From positions 1-48,799 of the IMG/VR virus record IMGVR_UViG_3300046530_000175: a stretch of DNA of 48,799 nucleotides. One strand, 5' to 3'. The position numbers were made by a program, and so were the translations under genes. Below, piece after piece: positions 16,935 through 26,261 of this stretch (within the stretch, counting starts at the first letter, position 1; every line of letters begins with the position of its first letter). Source of the DNA: a virus. The notes under the pieces are model-generated. The model had not been told where the DNA came from, did not search any database, and saw nothing but the letters and a program-made list of their open reading frames with translations.

Positions 16935-17897
16935 CTAAAGTCCATCCACGTAGTGAGCAGCTGAAGGAATACGCCACTCGGTACCACCGGTACGCACAAT
17001 CGCAGGCACTTTAAAGTTGACGTTATCGGCGGTAGCAGGTGCCAGGAATTGAATTGGCATCACATCGTGACCTTTGACCACCTCGATATCCTTACTGAAG
17101 GTCATCATGCGGTCCTCTTTCAGCGGTGTGTCCTGCGGCTGCCCGGTATTGTCCAGCAGTGTAGCCGATAGCAGGATATCGTCGTTAAAACTCATATCCT
17201 TGAAGTTCTCACGCAGGAACATCAGCAGCGTGTAGTTTGAGGCGTTGTGGGTAGACAACATGGTGCGCTGCAGAAGCTGCATCTGCTCAGGCGGCAGCAC
17301 AAAATCCGTCGGGCGATATGTCGTGCGTGTGTTGCTCAAATAGACCTGGTTATACGCATTGCCAAAAAAGTCGATGATCGGCTGCGTGCCTTTTGTTGGA
17401 ATATCGGCTACCAGCGCTTTAAGCGTGGCTTTTGCCGCTTCACGCGTTACGTTCGTACTGGTATAGAGTCCCTCACCTACGCCACGGCCCCACAGATAGG
17501 TTTTATTCAGCCCCTGCTCTGTAACGTCACGGACGGCGGTAGCACGGCGCGCATCAAGCGGCACATCGTAAAGTTGTGCGCGGCCAATTTCTTCCAGCGT
17601 GTAGGTATAACCCAGCGCTGCTGTTTTGATACCGTGCCAGCCCTGACTGGTCGCGATATCGACCGTTGGAACGTCAGTGGAGTTAGGACCAAAGAATTGC
17701 AGTTCACCGCGGGCATCGGTGGACTGAAACATGACGGTTTCCACCCAGTCTGGCGCGGAGTTATCGAGCGGTACCAGCTCGGTGTATTTCAGCTGCGGAT
17801 ACTTTTTTTCGTAGACGTGCGTTTCGATATGCGCCGCCTGCTGCACCAGAAAACCCAGGGCTGCGGTCGGGGACATATCCATAAAATTACGTGGCAT
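16935..17897 (-). CDS. Major capsid protein (DUF2184)
   Basis: The 320-residue protein matches DUF2184 capsid proteins. It begins MDMSPTAALGFLVQQAAHIETHVYEKKYP, then ELVPLDNSAPDWVETVMFQSTD, GWHGIKTAALGYTYTLEEIGRAQLY and LPPEQMQLLQRTML, and ends with a domain containing PIQFLAPATADNVNFKVPAI. It is expected to have the HK97 fold and build the icosahedral shell. It is preceded by a cement-like gene and the protease/scaffold gene, the normal head module order. Confidence 0.92.
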   Translation of the reverse strand: MPRNFMDMSPTAALGFLVQQAAHIETHVYEKKYPQLKYTELVPLDNSAPDWVETVMFQSTDARGELQFFGPNSTDVPTVDIATSQGWHGIKTAALGYTYTLEEIGRAQLYDVPLDARRATAVRDVTEQGLNKTYLWGRGVGEGLYTSTNVTREAAKATLKALVADIPTKGTQPIIDFFGNAYNQVYLSNTRTTYRPTDFVLPPEQMQLLQRTMLSTHNASNYTLLMFLRENFKDMSFNDDILLSATLLDNTGQPQDTPLKEDRMMTFSKDIEVVKGHDVMPIQFLAPATADNVNFKVPAIVRTGGTEWRIPSAAHYVDGL

Positions 17898-17921
17898 TAT
17901 ATTTTCCTCTGTTTCTAAAAT

Positions 17922-18446
17922 TTATGGAGCGGTAGCCGCGCCAGCTTCGATAGACAGCAGACCGTGCACACGGATTTCACCGATAGCACCGGCTTCAACG
18001 TCATCCACCCAACGCACCATGTTCAGCTCAACACCTTTACCGCCCGCAGTCAGGCAGCCCTGAGTATCGCCAGCTGTTACAACCACCTCTGCGGCATCGC
18101 CAGCCAGCGCACCATCAACACACAGCATCTTGATTGGACCGTCCTCAAGGATGGAGGCGACGTAATCGACACGGTATCCGCTGGCATAAATCCCCTGCTC
18201 GTTTGGCATTGTCGGACTGGATTGCGCCATGCTGCGCACGGTGAATCCGATAATGTCGGCCGCGACAGTTTTCTCGGTGACTGGCGCGCAGGAACGACGA
18301 CCGGCACCACGGATAACCGCACGACCAAACGGGATAAAATCACCTTCAACCATGCGTGAGAGGATTTTGCATACCTCAATGCTGGCAACCTGCCCCTCAA
18401 AGGCCTTACTGCGGAAAACATCAAAATTGTCCTGAGCAATTGCCAT
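17922..18446 (-). CDS. Structural cement / head decoration protein
   Basis: This 174-residue protein lies between the scaffold/protease gene and the major capsid gene. It is rich in Gly, Ala and Val with short beta segments (EGQVASIEVCKILSRMVEGDFIPFGRAV, EVVVTAGDTQGCLTAGGKG), the composition of DUF2190/Gp24-type cement proteins that lock capsomers together. Its start overlaps the preceding stop. Assignment is from position and composition. Confidence 0.7.
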   Translation of the reverse strand: MAIAQDNFDVFRSKAFEGQVASIEVCKILSRMVEGDFIPFGRAVIRGAGRRSCAPVTEKTVAADIIGFTVRSMAQSSPTMPNEQGIYASGYRVDYVASILEDGPIKMLCVDGALAGDAAEVVVTAGDTQGCLTAGGKGVELNMVRWVDDVEAGAIGEIRVHGLLSIEAGAATAP

Positions 18447-19063
18447 TACTGATCACCCTCTTTTTTCTTACCGTAGCGCTCATCCAGGAAGCTCTGACGG
18501 GCATTAACACGTTGCTGACTGGCATCGCCGTTATTACGACGAACCGCTTTGTTCAGATCCCGGGCAAAGCCGCGATGTGAATCAGTGGTCCCCTTTTCGG
18601 TATCGTCCGGGTCATCATCGTCTTCGGTTTCTTCCTGACGCTCTTCTTCTGCGTCGAACCATGCCGAAACGTAAACATCCGGCGCTTTTTGCCAGCTGTC
18701 ATATTTACGGCATTTGATACCGGCCTCATCTAGTGCCAGGCGCTTAATGGTCATCGGGCTCATGGAGTCACATGAGAATTTTTTGCCCGCAATTTTGCGT
18801 GCACCGGTCAGCGCGTCGACAACCTGATCAACACGAGCCTGAATGGCAGCATCAGACGTTTTAGCTTTTTCTTCTTCCAGCTCTTCATCCTTTTGCTCAA
18901 TTTCAACGTCCCTGGCTGCGACCTGATTTTCCAGCGTTTCGTTTTCTTCATCGCGGGTGCGAATACGCTGCATTAAGCTGTCCAGAGTGGTCTGGATAAG
19001 CGTGGCGGTGGCCTGATCAGCGACTTCAACGCGCGCGCCGCTGTCGAGGGTGATTTGTGGCAT
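18446..19063 (-). CDS. Internally started scaffolding protein
   Basis: Inside the DUF2213 gene, AGGAGAA at 19071-19077 lies 7 bases before an in-frame ATG at 19063. Translation from it gives a 205-residue protein (MPQITLDSGARVEV...) with the coiled-coil scaffold region and the acidic tail but no protease. This is the same design as lambda C/Nu3 and Mu I/Z, where a scaffold is made from the end of the protease gene. The signal is direct; use in vivo is inferred. Confidence 0.7.
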   Translation of the reverse strand: MPQITLDSGARVEVADQATATLIQTTLDSLMQRIRTRDEENETLENQVAARDVEIEQKDEELEEEKAKTSDAAIQARVDQVVDALTGARKIAGKKFSCDSMSPMTIKRLALDEAGIKCRKYDSWQKAPDVYVSAWFDAEEERQEETEDDDDPDDTEKGTTDSHRGFARDLNKAVRRNNGDASQQRVNARQSFLDERYGKKKEGDQ

Positions 19064-19633
19064 GATTGTGTTCTCCTGTGGTTTTGAGTCAAACAAACGG
19101 GCCATATGGCCAGCGCGGGCACTGTCACATAACGCGATATGATTGATGGTGATATCCGTCTGGATAAATTCATACGGGGTGCCGTCCGGCGCGATGCAGG
19201 GTTTATGGAGGTACTCGGAGCTGTAGCCTGACGACAACTCAGCGGTGCCGCGGTTAATGGCATCTATCGCTTCCTGCGCTTTAATCAGCAGTTCAACAAC
19301 GACAAATTCCCCTTCCTGCCACCCCTGTGACGTGGCATGCCCGACCGACACGTCCCTGAACGTAACGGCATCGACAAATTCTTCAGGGTGATGGACGGTA
19401 ATATCGGCATTGTCATAGCTGGCGAGGCTGGCGGCCTTGAATACCTCCTCCGGAGGCCGGTAGACGTTAATGAGTTCATCAGGCGGTCTGTCCTCCAGTC
19501 CCAGCTCTGCCGCCGTATACTGCTGAATGCCAGAGCGGGCCACACGGCCCGGCACTGACAGATAGCCGTTATCGAGGATTTGTCGCTGGGAATTGACGCG
19601 GAAAGACTGCCGATCGGTAACAATGATCCGCAT
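18446..19633 (-). CDS. DUF2213 head maturation protease with scaffold domain
   Basis: The protein has 395 residues. The first 185 have the DUF2213 pattern of phage prohead proteases, including NADITVHHPEEFVDA (candidate catalytic His) and AELSSGYSSEY (candidate catalytic Ser in the SxGY motif). Residues about 225-260 are a strong coiled coil (ENETLENQVAARDVEIEQKDEELEEEKAK), and the C-terminus is highly acidic then basic, as in scaffolds. Together they should template and then process the procapsid. An internal ribosome site at 19071-19077 can yield the scaffold part alone. Confidence 0.85.
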   Translation of the reverse strand: MRIIVTDRQSFRVNSQRQILDNGYLSVPGRVARSGIQQYTAAELGLEDRPPDELINVYRPPEEVFKAASLASYDNADITVHHPEEFVDAVTFRDVSVGHATSQGWQEGEFVVVELLIKAQEAIDAINRGTAELSSGYSSEYLHKPCIAPDGTPYEFIQTDITINHIALCDSARAGHMARLFDSKPQENTIMPQITLDSGARVEVADQATATLIQTTLDSLMQRIRTRDEENETLENQVAARDVEIEQKDEELEEEKAKTSDAAIQARVDQVVDALTGARKIAGKKFSCDSMSPMTIKRLALDEAGIKCRKYDSWQKAPDVYVSAWFDAEEERQEETEDDDDPDDTEKGTTDSHRGFARDLNKAVRRNNGDASQQRVNARQSFLDERYGKKKEGDQ

Positions 19634-19657
19634 GTCGTGGTCCTGAATGGTTATTGG

Positions 19658-20590
19658 TTATTGGTAATCGAGTCCCTGAATCTGCGGGGTGCCCACACAC
19701 CGACAGTTAATGTGCGCACGTCCCGGGAAGAGACTGGTTTCGCCGTTGTACTGCGCCCCTTTTGACCAGAGGTAAATACCGGGTCCGTACCCCACATCTG
19801 AGCGCGATATCACATAGCATTTGATTCGGGCGTTGGGATATTTGCCTGCGGGGTTGCCGCTTACGCGAGTGTCTGAAGACGTGGACCAGCGGAAACGGTG
19901 AATACCAGCGTTTCCCTGCCGTACACGGTTTGTGTCGCTCTGAATTTTTAGCGTCTGATCACGGGCAATCAGTGATGCCCGTTTGTAGCTGGCACCGGTC
20001 ACACTCTGTAGGTTACGCGTCAGGGTCGTGAGGCTGTCGCCCCTGCGTATGCTTTCCATCACCTGCTGCTGGATGTCGTCAAAATAATCAGACGAGAGCG
20101 ATTTAATCAGACCGACATTCTCCTCAACAGCCAGGTCGAAAAAATCACCGAGCCCCTCTCTGGTGATCATGCCGCCAATATCAACGCCCATGGCCCGGTT
20201 GATTTGCTCAACAAATGCAGCTGAACTTTCCGACTCCGCGCGGCTAACGACGCGTTCGGCCATACGGCGTTGCTGCGTACCAAAAGCGGCTTCATAAAAA
20301 CGCTCAGCAGCCCGGCGCAATGTTTCCCGGATAAGGTCAGTGAGAAAGCTGTCAGCGGTATAACGGCGGGGCGTTAAAGCATCATGGGTGAGGGTTTTGT
20401 ATCGCTCCAGCACCGGCACCAGCAATGCCTGCACGCTGCTGGCCATCAGGCGGATCATTCCACGCAGTTGACCGTTGTAAAACTTCTCGGTGTCATTATT
20501 GAGCGTTATCGGCTGGAGCGGTCGGCGGTACTTCGACGTTTCCAGGATCCGCTGTTTTAGCTGCTCCGAGATCGAAGTGGAAATCCCCAT
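19658..20590 (-). CDS. Mu gpF-like minor head protein
   Basis: This phage head morphogenesis protein (310 residues from ATG 20590, which has GGAG just upstream) carries the family's C-terminal signature: ARDQTLKIQSDTNRVRQGNAGIHRFRWSTSSDTRV ending in GRAHINCRCVGTP. Members bind the portal and are injected or packaged with DNA. It overlaps the end of the portal gene by about 95 bases, a common but notable overlap. A longer start at 20647 lacks a good ribosome site. Confidence 0.85.
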   Translation of the reverse strand: MGISTSISEQLKQRILETSKYRRPLQPITLNNDTEKFYNGQLRGMIRLMASSVQALLVPVLERYKTLTHDALTPRRYTADSFLTDLIRETLRRAAERFYEAAFGTQQRRMAERVVSRAESESSAAFVEQINRAMGVDIGGMITREGLGDFFDLAVEENVGLIKSLSSDYFDDIQQQVMESIRRGDSLTTLTRNLQSVTGASYKRASLIARDQTLKIQSDTNRVRQGNAGIHRFRWSTSSDTRVSGNPAGKYPNARIKCYVISRSDVGYGPGIYLWSKGAQYNGETSLFPGRAHINCRCVGTPQIQGLDYQ

Positions 20591-21917
20591 CCCGCTCCGC
20601 CTGTTCATCCTGCTCGAGCTGGGTAATAAATTGATCGTCGATGGCATACTGACCGCCTTCTTTGAGTTTTTTCGCTATAACAGAACGCGGTACCACTTTT
20701 TGCTGAATACGCAGTTCGTCGGTCTGGGCTTCCGCAAGGTTGCGATCAGCGACTTCGGTATCACTCGGTAAATCCAGCGGGTTGAATTCAAACTCAACAT
20801 CGTCAGGCATGCTGCCCAACGCTGAACGGATAATCACTTCATCAAGCGGGTTGAGAAATTTACGGTACTTGCTCTCCTGCTCCCCGCGTATGCGATTGAA
20901 GTAATTTTTTGTATCCCCTTCACCACTGTCCCCGAGTCCTTTTGACTGAACCCCAAACAAGCGCGTCATGGGTTGCCGGGCAGCACCGGCGGTCCACTCC
21001 ATCAGAACGGAGAGAATTTCCGCCAGACCGCCGAAAGACACCTGCTTACGCTCGTAGGTTTCTTTGCTATCCAGCAACGCCAGGCGAAACAGTGATTTCA
21101 TCATCCCGAAATTCAGAAAGCGCTTTGTGATTTCCTCGTCCATGTCACCGGATGAAAGGTCGGTACCAAGATTCTCACGCGAAATAACATCGATGTTCGC
21201 TTCACCAATAAGAGAAGCGATACCGCCTTTAGCCGCTGAAGAGTCTTTAATGTCCTCGAGACAACGCCGGAGAATGCTGTCATCCCAACCGGCATTGAGA
21301 CCGCGCAGACGCATAGGCAACGCAGCCCCTGACGCCATCACGAAATGACTGTGATGAATTTCCTGGGTGCCACCGTTCACCCTAAAGCTTTCGGCCCGCA
21401 TGTAGTTCTCTTTTAGCGGATTGGTGAGGTTGTAGGTCGACGGGGCAATCAGGGTGCGGTCGAGAACGACTAGGTTTTGTAGTGAATCCTTTTTTATCCG
21501 CGACATTTTAAGCGGCTTTGCCGGATTCTGGTCAGTCAGCATCAGGATACCGGCACCACCGTAAACACCGGCCCAGGTAAAGGCTTCCTGGGTTTTTTCC
21601 TGCAGCTCAAAGCGCTTTTCAGCATCGCTGATGGCATCAGCCTTGTTGTTGGTAAACCGTCGCCATTCTCGCGTGGCGTCCTCTACGGGATGATCGACAA
21701 CAGCGCGGGCTATCCAGTTTTCCAGATAGGCCGCTTCCATCTCGAAGTAGTTATTGAAATTGTTGAAGGAGTTAAGCGAAAAGCGGTTGTAGGAGCGACG
21801 GTCGCGGTCGGTACCCATACCCGTTATAACATTGCTCAAACCGTCGAACGTGGGCAGCATGCGCCCGTCATTGGTCAATTTAAAACGAGGCTTACCCCCG
21901 TATTTCTTCACTGTCAT
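20496..21917 (-). CDS. Portal protein (DUF1073)
   Basis: The DUF1073 portal family is recognisable from FDGLSNVITGMGTDRDRRSYNRF, then AAYLENWIARAVVDHPVEDATREWRRF and EAFTWAGVYGGAGILMLTDQNP. It forms the twelve-subunit DNA entry ring. I favour the ATG at 21917, just after the terminase stop, giving 473 residues. The ATG at 21938 (inside the terminase end) is an alternative; the maximal ORF to 22082 would overlap terminase by 160 bases and adds unrelated sequence. Confidence 0.88.
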   Translation of the reverse strand: MTVKKYGGKPRFKLTNDGRMLPTFDGLSNVITGMGTDRDRRSYNRFSLNSFNNFNNYFEMEAAYLENWIARAVVDHPVEDATREWRRFTNNKADAISDAEKRFELQEKTQEAFTWAGVYGGAGILMLTDQNPAKPLKMSRIKKDSLQNLVVLDRTLIAPSTYNLTNPLKENYMRAESFRVNGGTQEIHHSHFVMASGAALPMRLRGLNAGWDDSILRRCLEDIKDSSAAKGGIASLIGEANIDVISRENLGTDLSSGDMDEEITKRFLNFGMMKSLFRLALLDSKETYERKQVSFGGLAEILSVLMEWTAGAARQPMTRLFGVQSKGLGDSGEGDTKNYFNRIRGEQESKYRKFLNPLDEVIIRSALGSMPDDVEFEFNPLDLPSDTEVADRNLAEAQTDELRIQQKVVPRSVIAKKLKEGGQYAIDDQFITQLEQDEQAERDGDFHFDLGAAKTADPGNVEVPPTAPADNAQ

Positions 21918-21921
21918 GTCA

Positions 21922-23562
21922 CTAGTTCCATCCTCCATAACCCGCAGACAGGCCTGAAATGAGTTCGGTATCGATGGCATCCATAAAGGTGTCCAGCATG
22001 TCATCGTTCGCGTGGCTGTCATCTGCAGAGAAATCGGCGCATTCAGCCAGCGCCGGTAATACCCAGTCGGTTCGTGCCGCAATAGTGCCGTCGTGGTACC
22101 GCACGTTATCGATGCGTCGCCCGTCTTCAGTCATTAATGCCGGGATATAAACGCGACCGGTTTTAATTTCAGGAATAACGTTAAGGCAGCGCACCAACTT
22201 GTTCTGGCCAGCGCCCCGGGGAATTTCCAGCAGCGGGAGCGCCTTGCGCTTTTTGAGTGTGGTAATCAGTCCCTGACCAGCCTGTTTATCCTCAATACCC
22301 ATCTGGCGTAACCGTGCAGGCTGGCGCGGGTTGGTGGTTTTCCACTTTTCCCAGAGTTCAATCGCCTTCTTCAGCAAATCTTCCGGGTCCCATCGCCCGC
22401 GCACCGAATCAATAATGTAGAGATTGCCATCCACGCCAACCCCCACCAGCGTGAATACGGTGTAATCGTTGTAATCCTCAACCTTGCCGGAGTTGGTATC
22501 CACGTAAACGGCACGATGACGTAATACCGGCAGCGTTTCATAACGCTGAAACCATTGCGTATCAATCAGACCGCCGGCTAGTGCTCTTGGCTCCTGCATG
22601 TACTGTGAGCAGAACGTGTATTCATCGCTCTCCCACAGTTTCAGCAAGTCGCCGATGTACTCGTTTTCTGGCCAGTAAGACCAGTAACGCACACCGGCAA
22701 CAACAACCGACTCGGTATGTTTAACCTGTTTCCAGCACAGCGAACGCCACGGTTCAGCCAGGTTATCAATAAACTGTTCGCTAACCAGTGCCGGTATCGA
22801 GACATGGTGAAAGTCCACCCCCATACCGCCACGCAGCATAAAGCCGGTGGCATCATCGACGTGCAGGCGCTGCTGTATCGAAACAAACGGTGTGGGGTGA
22901 TGTTGCGACTTATCGCCACGACGGGAACGGATGGTATTGACCAGGAGACGGTTCGCCGCATCCCTGCGCGCCGCTGAGAACATATCATCGGGCTTGTTGT
23001 AATCATCCAGGCACACAAAACCGGAAAAATCAGGACCAGCATAACCCGCGCGCCCTCCGGTAATTTGCCCTCTGCTCGAGCGCGAAACTGTCTGACCAAC
23101 TGTGCGTAATTTCTCGTTAACGATCTCCCACTCTTCCGCCTGGTTAACACCAAACATACACGGCCAGAATTCCTGATACTCCCGGCTCATAATCAAATCA
23201 CGTGTGCGACGGGAGTTACGTTTAACCAGGGTATCAGCGAAGGAAATATTGAGGTTTCGGAATCGGTTAAGCCGTTCTATCTGAACCAACATATTGACGT
23301 AGGCTGGCAGATGAATGGAAAAGAACTCGGTTTTGGTCCCGCCCGGAGGGATGTTTACGATGAGATTCCGGGGTTGAAGACTGCCGTCTATCAGCTCATC
23401 AATTTTGCTGGCCATCAGCCGGTGATGCCAGTTAACCATCATCCTCTGACCGCTCTGCAATTCGAACTGCAGGCGCGTAAAATTCAAAAAGGATTTTTCG
23501 GATTTGGCTTTTAGTGCAACACGTGCGGGAAAATCTAAATCCTCCCACTCCAGAATTTTCAT
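21922..23562 (-). CDS. Terminase large subunit
   Basis: This 546-residue packaging motor is recognised by an N-terminal ATPase with Walker A in IVNIPPGGTKTEFF (about residue 70), a coupling region with GRAGYAGPDFSGFVCLDDYNKPDDM, and a C-terminal RNase H-like nuclease starting at RAVYVDTNSGKVEDYNDYTV with late acidic residues (SHANDDMLDTFMDAI). It pumps and cuts concatemeric DNA. It starts where the small-subunit gene ends and is followed by portal, the standard order. Confidence 0.93.
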   Translation of the reverse strand: MKILEWEDLDFPARVALKAKSEKSFLNFTRLQFELQSGQRMMVNWHHRLMASKIDELIDGSLQPRNLIVNIPPGGTKTEFFSIHLPAYVNMLVQIERLNRFRNLNISFADTLVKRNSRRTRDLIMSREYQEFWPCMFGVNQAEEWEIVNEKLRTVGQTVSRSSRGQITGGRAGYAGPDFSGFVCLDDYNKPDDMFSAARRDAANRLLVNTIRSRRGDKSQHHPTPFVSIQQRLHVDDATGFMLRGGMGVDFHHVSIPALVSEQFIDNLAEPWRSLCWKQVKHTESVVVAGVRYWSYWPENEYIGDLLKLWESDEYTFCSQYMQEPRALAGGLIDTQWFQRYETLPVLRHRAVYVDTNSGKVEDYNDYTVFTLVGVGVDGNLYIIDSVRGRWDPEDLLKKAIELWEKWKTTNPRQPARLRQMGIEDKQAGQGLITTLKKRKALPLLEIPRGAGQNKLVRCLNVIPEIKTGRVYIPALMTEDGRRIDNVRYHDGTIAARTDWVLPALAECADFSADDSHANDDMLDTFMDAIDTELISGLSAGYGGWN

Positions 23563-24605
23563 CAGTCCAGATCCTTAAATTCATCCTCCATGTTCTGTTG
23601 GGCTTTGCGGTAATCCTCTGGCGTGTATTTTGTGGCGCCCGGCTTATCACCTTTGCATGAGCCCGCGCTTCTTTTCGCCTCAAGAAGTTTAAGCAGGTCA
23701 CGACGCGCAGATTCCTGGTTGGCCATACGCATTTCCAGACCGTGCTGTGTTTGCTTAATACCGGCGTACAGCCAGCGAGCGGGGCCATCGAGTTGGGTCG
23801 TATCGGCAACAAAAAGCTGCGTTAACCCTTCCCCGTTGCATTTTGGGCAGTCTTCATTGGGAAAGGCAGTTTCGACAAATCCAACGCCGCCATACTCAGG
23901 TTCGGGCTTGCCGTCCTGACTGGCCTTTTCTGCTGCTTTGTCGAATTCTTCTATGTCCTTCCAGAAATACAGATGCCGCTCGCCCCAGCAGTGACGACAG
24001 TTCACCCGCCGGTGCTGAACCAGTTCGTTAGGGTCTGCGCAGGCTATCGAAGAAAGCTGGTGAATGATCTCGTCCTCGGTGAGTGTAAGATGACGTTGAC
24101 GCTGATCACGCAGAAAACTCACGGCGCGGTAAACCCTGGCATTTCTCAGCATACGGGAAGCGTTAGAATGGGCCGTTCCTCCATCTCCGTCGTACCCTGC
24201 AATCCGATACGCTTCCACAAGTTTTTTTCCTGCCGCTACGTTCTCTGCAAATATTCCTTGTTTCTCTGAAAGCCCGAAATCAGCGGGATCAAAGCGAATT
24301 AAAAATAAAGTTGATGACGAGTTTTCATTAGGGAAATTTGTTCCCCGGTCATCACTGATTGAGGTGATTTTTGGGGCAGTTTTATGGGGCATTTTTCCCT
24401 GTTTTTTTGCCCCAACATTTTTCCCCTTTTTTGCCCCTGATTTCTCTTTATCGCTGGCGGTCAGTTTGGCTCTTATCCAACCGTTTTTTTTCGCCATATA
24501 GCGAAGCGCTTTTAAAGTGATCTCGTACTTATCAGCAACATCCTGTTGAGAAAGCACGCCAGCACAGTAATTACGCTTGATAGCTTTCTCATCCGGCTTG
24601 CTCAT
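23562..24605 (-). CDS. Terminase small subunit with zinc-ribbon motif
   Basis: The protein has 347 residues. An N-terminal helix-turn-helix (LSQQDVADKYEITLKALRYMAKKNGW) and a basic linker (KSGAKKGKNVGAKKQGK) precede a terminase_2-like core (SEKQGIFAENVAAGKKLVEAYRIAGY, then LRDQRQRHLTLTEDEI). A four-cysteine module follows (CRHCWG and CPKCNG, about residues 205-260). It should recognise the packaging site and load the large subunit. It overlaps the preceding small gene and the large subunit gene by single-base junctions. Confidence 0.87.
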   Translation of the reverse strand: MSKPDEKAIKRNYCAGVLSQQDVADKYEITLKALRYMAKKNGWIRAKLTASDKEKSGAKKGKNVGAKKQGKMPHKTAPKITSISDDRGTNFPNENSSSTLFLIRFDPADFGLSEKQGIFAENVAAGKKLVEAYRIAGYDGDGGTAHSNASRMLRNARVYRAVSFLRDQRQRHLTLTEDEIIHQLSSIACADPNELVQHRRVNCRHCWGERHLYFWKDIEEFDKAAEKASQDGKPEPEYGGVGFVETAFPNEDCPKCNGEGLTQLFVADTTQLDGPARWLYAGIKQTQHGLEMRMANQESARRDLLKLLEAKRSAGSCKGDKPGATKYTPEDYRKAQQNMEDEFKDLD

Positions 24606-24868
24606 TAATCACTGTCCTGTTGTTTCTCCCGTCCCATAAGCTTGGTGTAGGCGTATGCATCGCCCTGTTTGGCGCGTTTATATAAAGCATCGCGCAATGC
24701 GGCCTCCCCTTTGGAGCGGCCTTTTCTTATCGCTTCTCTGAAATCGTGCAACGCCACCCTGTCCTGTTTTAGTTCTCCCAGGTCAAACTCCATCACGTCA
24801 GCAATTTGCTGCTCGGATAAGCGCCTGGCGGCCCAGCCCTGAACTTTTTCATAATCTGGACATGACAT
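24605..24868 (-). CDS. Small helical protein upstream of terminase
   Basis: The protein has 87 residues. It begins with a helix-turn-helix-like segment (RRLSEQQIADVMEFDLGELKQDR) and ends in a basic helix (IRKGRSKGEAALRDALYKRAKQGD). It may bind DNA and assist packaging, but no family is recognised. The stop overlaps the small terminase ATG (TAATG), so the two are coupled. Confidence 0.65.
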   Translation of the reverse strand: MSCPDYEKVQGWAARRLSEQQIADVMEFDLGELKQDRVALHDFREAIRKGRSKGEAALRDALYKRAKQGDAYAYTKLMGREKQQDSD

Positions 24869-24872
24869 AGCG

Positions 24873-26261
24873 TTACTCCAGACCGAATGCTCTCAATACA
24901 TCAGCAGAGCGCCCCAGACGTTTGCCTGCTGGCAGTGACAACTCAAATTCATAGCGAATTGCCCTGGCAAGATCGGCGTTACTGGGTGAGCCTGGTGGTG
25001 TGACATGCACCTGGAAGGAGGAACCATCATTGAGATGTTTGACGATTTTCATATCGTAGCTGCTGGCGATTTGTTTAATGTCATCAGCAGAATGGAATTT
25101 TTGATAAAACCAATGACCCTTGCGATATTTCGCAGTGAAGTTTTTCTCATCCAAAAAGTACAGGATGGATTTTTTTGACCCTGACTGGCTGTAGTTCATC
25201 GCTCCTTTCTCAAACTCAAGCCGCCGACCAGAGAAAAACAATGCACCATCCGGTTTACACAGCCCTTTGATAAAGGTCAGGACCGCTTTTTCCGCCTCAG
25301 GGCTATCAATACTGTTTAGCACGCTGTCGCAAACAACATAGTCAAACAGACCATAACTAGAGACTGATTCGCACATCACCGTGATCATCCGGTTAATGCT
25401 GGTTATATCGAGCGTATTGCTGGCCCCCAGCCTGCGGAACAGTTCGACATCATGCAGGTTGTAGCCTCTGGCGCGTAACGCTTTAGCGTAATCACCTTGC
25501 CCTGAACCAAAATCAATGCCACGCAGTTCTTTTGGCTGCTGCTGCCTGGCCAGCCAGGGTATAACCAATTTTTCATACAACCGGGACTGATTTTCTTTCC
25601 TTCCACCGGTCCGCAGCCGCATCATCTGCGCGTAGGTCTGCACGTAGGTATGTTTTTCGAGGTGCTCATAACTGAACACCCCATAGCTGCGGCCTAGGAA
25701 TTTTTTGTACTGCGCCTTTTTATCATCCGGGATGACGTAAACCGTCAGTGGTGAGTTAACGCTACGTGAGGCCAGCGCGTACTGCGCACAGTGGATGACT
25801 TCACCTGACTGAGTGGCAACACAGCCTCCCCATGGTCCATATTTCAGGATCATCTCTGAAATTTCGCGGCGAACGTATGCCATTCGCGCTCGTAGGTTCC
25901 CGCTAATTTGCGCTGCCGGCACAACACAGAAACCACTTTTATCTCCCAACCCTGAAATCTTGCAGGCCTCATCACCGGAATCCATATCGGTACCGTTATG
26001 CAGCTGGTTAAAGCGGATTTCATCGTAAACGGTCGTATCCATCGGCAACACGTAAACAGCTGCACGGGAAATGCCCAGATGTCTTAACGCCCGCGTTCTC
26101 TGGTGTCCCGCTACCAGTAAATTCCCCCGGACGATGAGAGGCTTAACAAGGCCCAGTGTTGTGATGCTATCGGCTAGTGCAGACAAATCAGCTTCATCTA
26201 TAAAACGAGGGTTATACTGCGCCCCATGTAAATCGGTGATGTCGTGGGCAAAATCAAGCAT
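24873..26261 (-). CDS. ParB-like domain fused to SAM-dependent methyltransferase
   Basis: The protein has 462 residues from ATG 26261. The first 95 residues are a ParB/Srx-fold domain: YNPRFIDEADLSALADSI, then LVKPLIVRGNLLVAGHQRTRAL, which contains the GHQRT nucleotide-binding motif of the fold. A middle region of about 130 residues is unfamiliar. Residues about 245-400 form a class I methyltransferase: GIDFGSGQGDYAKALRARG (SAM-binding motif I), FDYVVCDSVLNSID (motif IV region) and GALFFSGRRLEFEKG. The target could be DNA, RNA or protein; the ParB partner and position beside terminase make phage DNA the leading guess. A TTG start at 26276 is possible. Confidence 0.78.
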   Translation of the reverse strand: MLDFAHDITDLHGAQYNPRFIDEADLSALADSITTLGLVKPLIVRGNLLVAGHQRTRALRHLGISRAAVYVLPMDTTVYDEIRFNQLHNGTDMDSGDEACKISGLGDKSGFCVVPAAQISGNLRARMAYVRREISEMILKYGPWGGCVATQSGEVIHCAQYALASRSVNSPLTVYVIPDDKKAQYKKFLGRSYGVFSYEHLEKHTYVQTYAQMMRLRTGGRKENQSRLYEKLVIPWLARQQQPKELRGIDFGSGQGDYAKALRARGYNLHDVELFRRLGASNTLDITSINRMITVMCESVSSYGLFDYVVCDSVLNSIDSPEAEKAVLTFIKGLCKPDGALFFSGRRLEFEKGAMNYSQSGSKKSILYFLDEKNFTAKYRKGHWFYQKFHSADDIKQIASSYDMKIVKHLNDGSSFQVHVTPPGSPSNADLARAIRYEFELSLPAGKRLGRSADVLRAFGLE

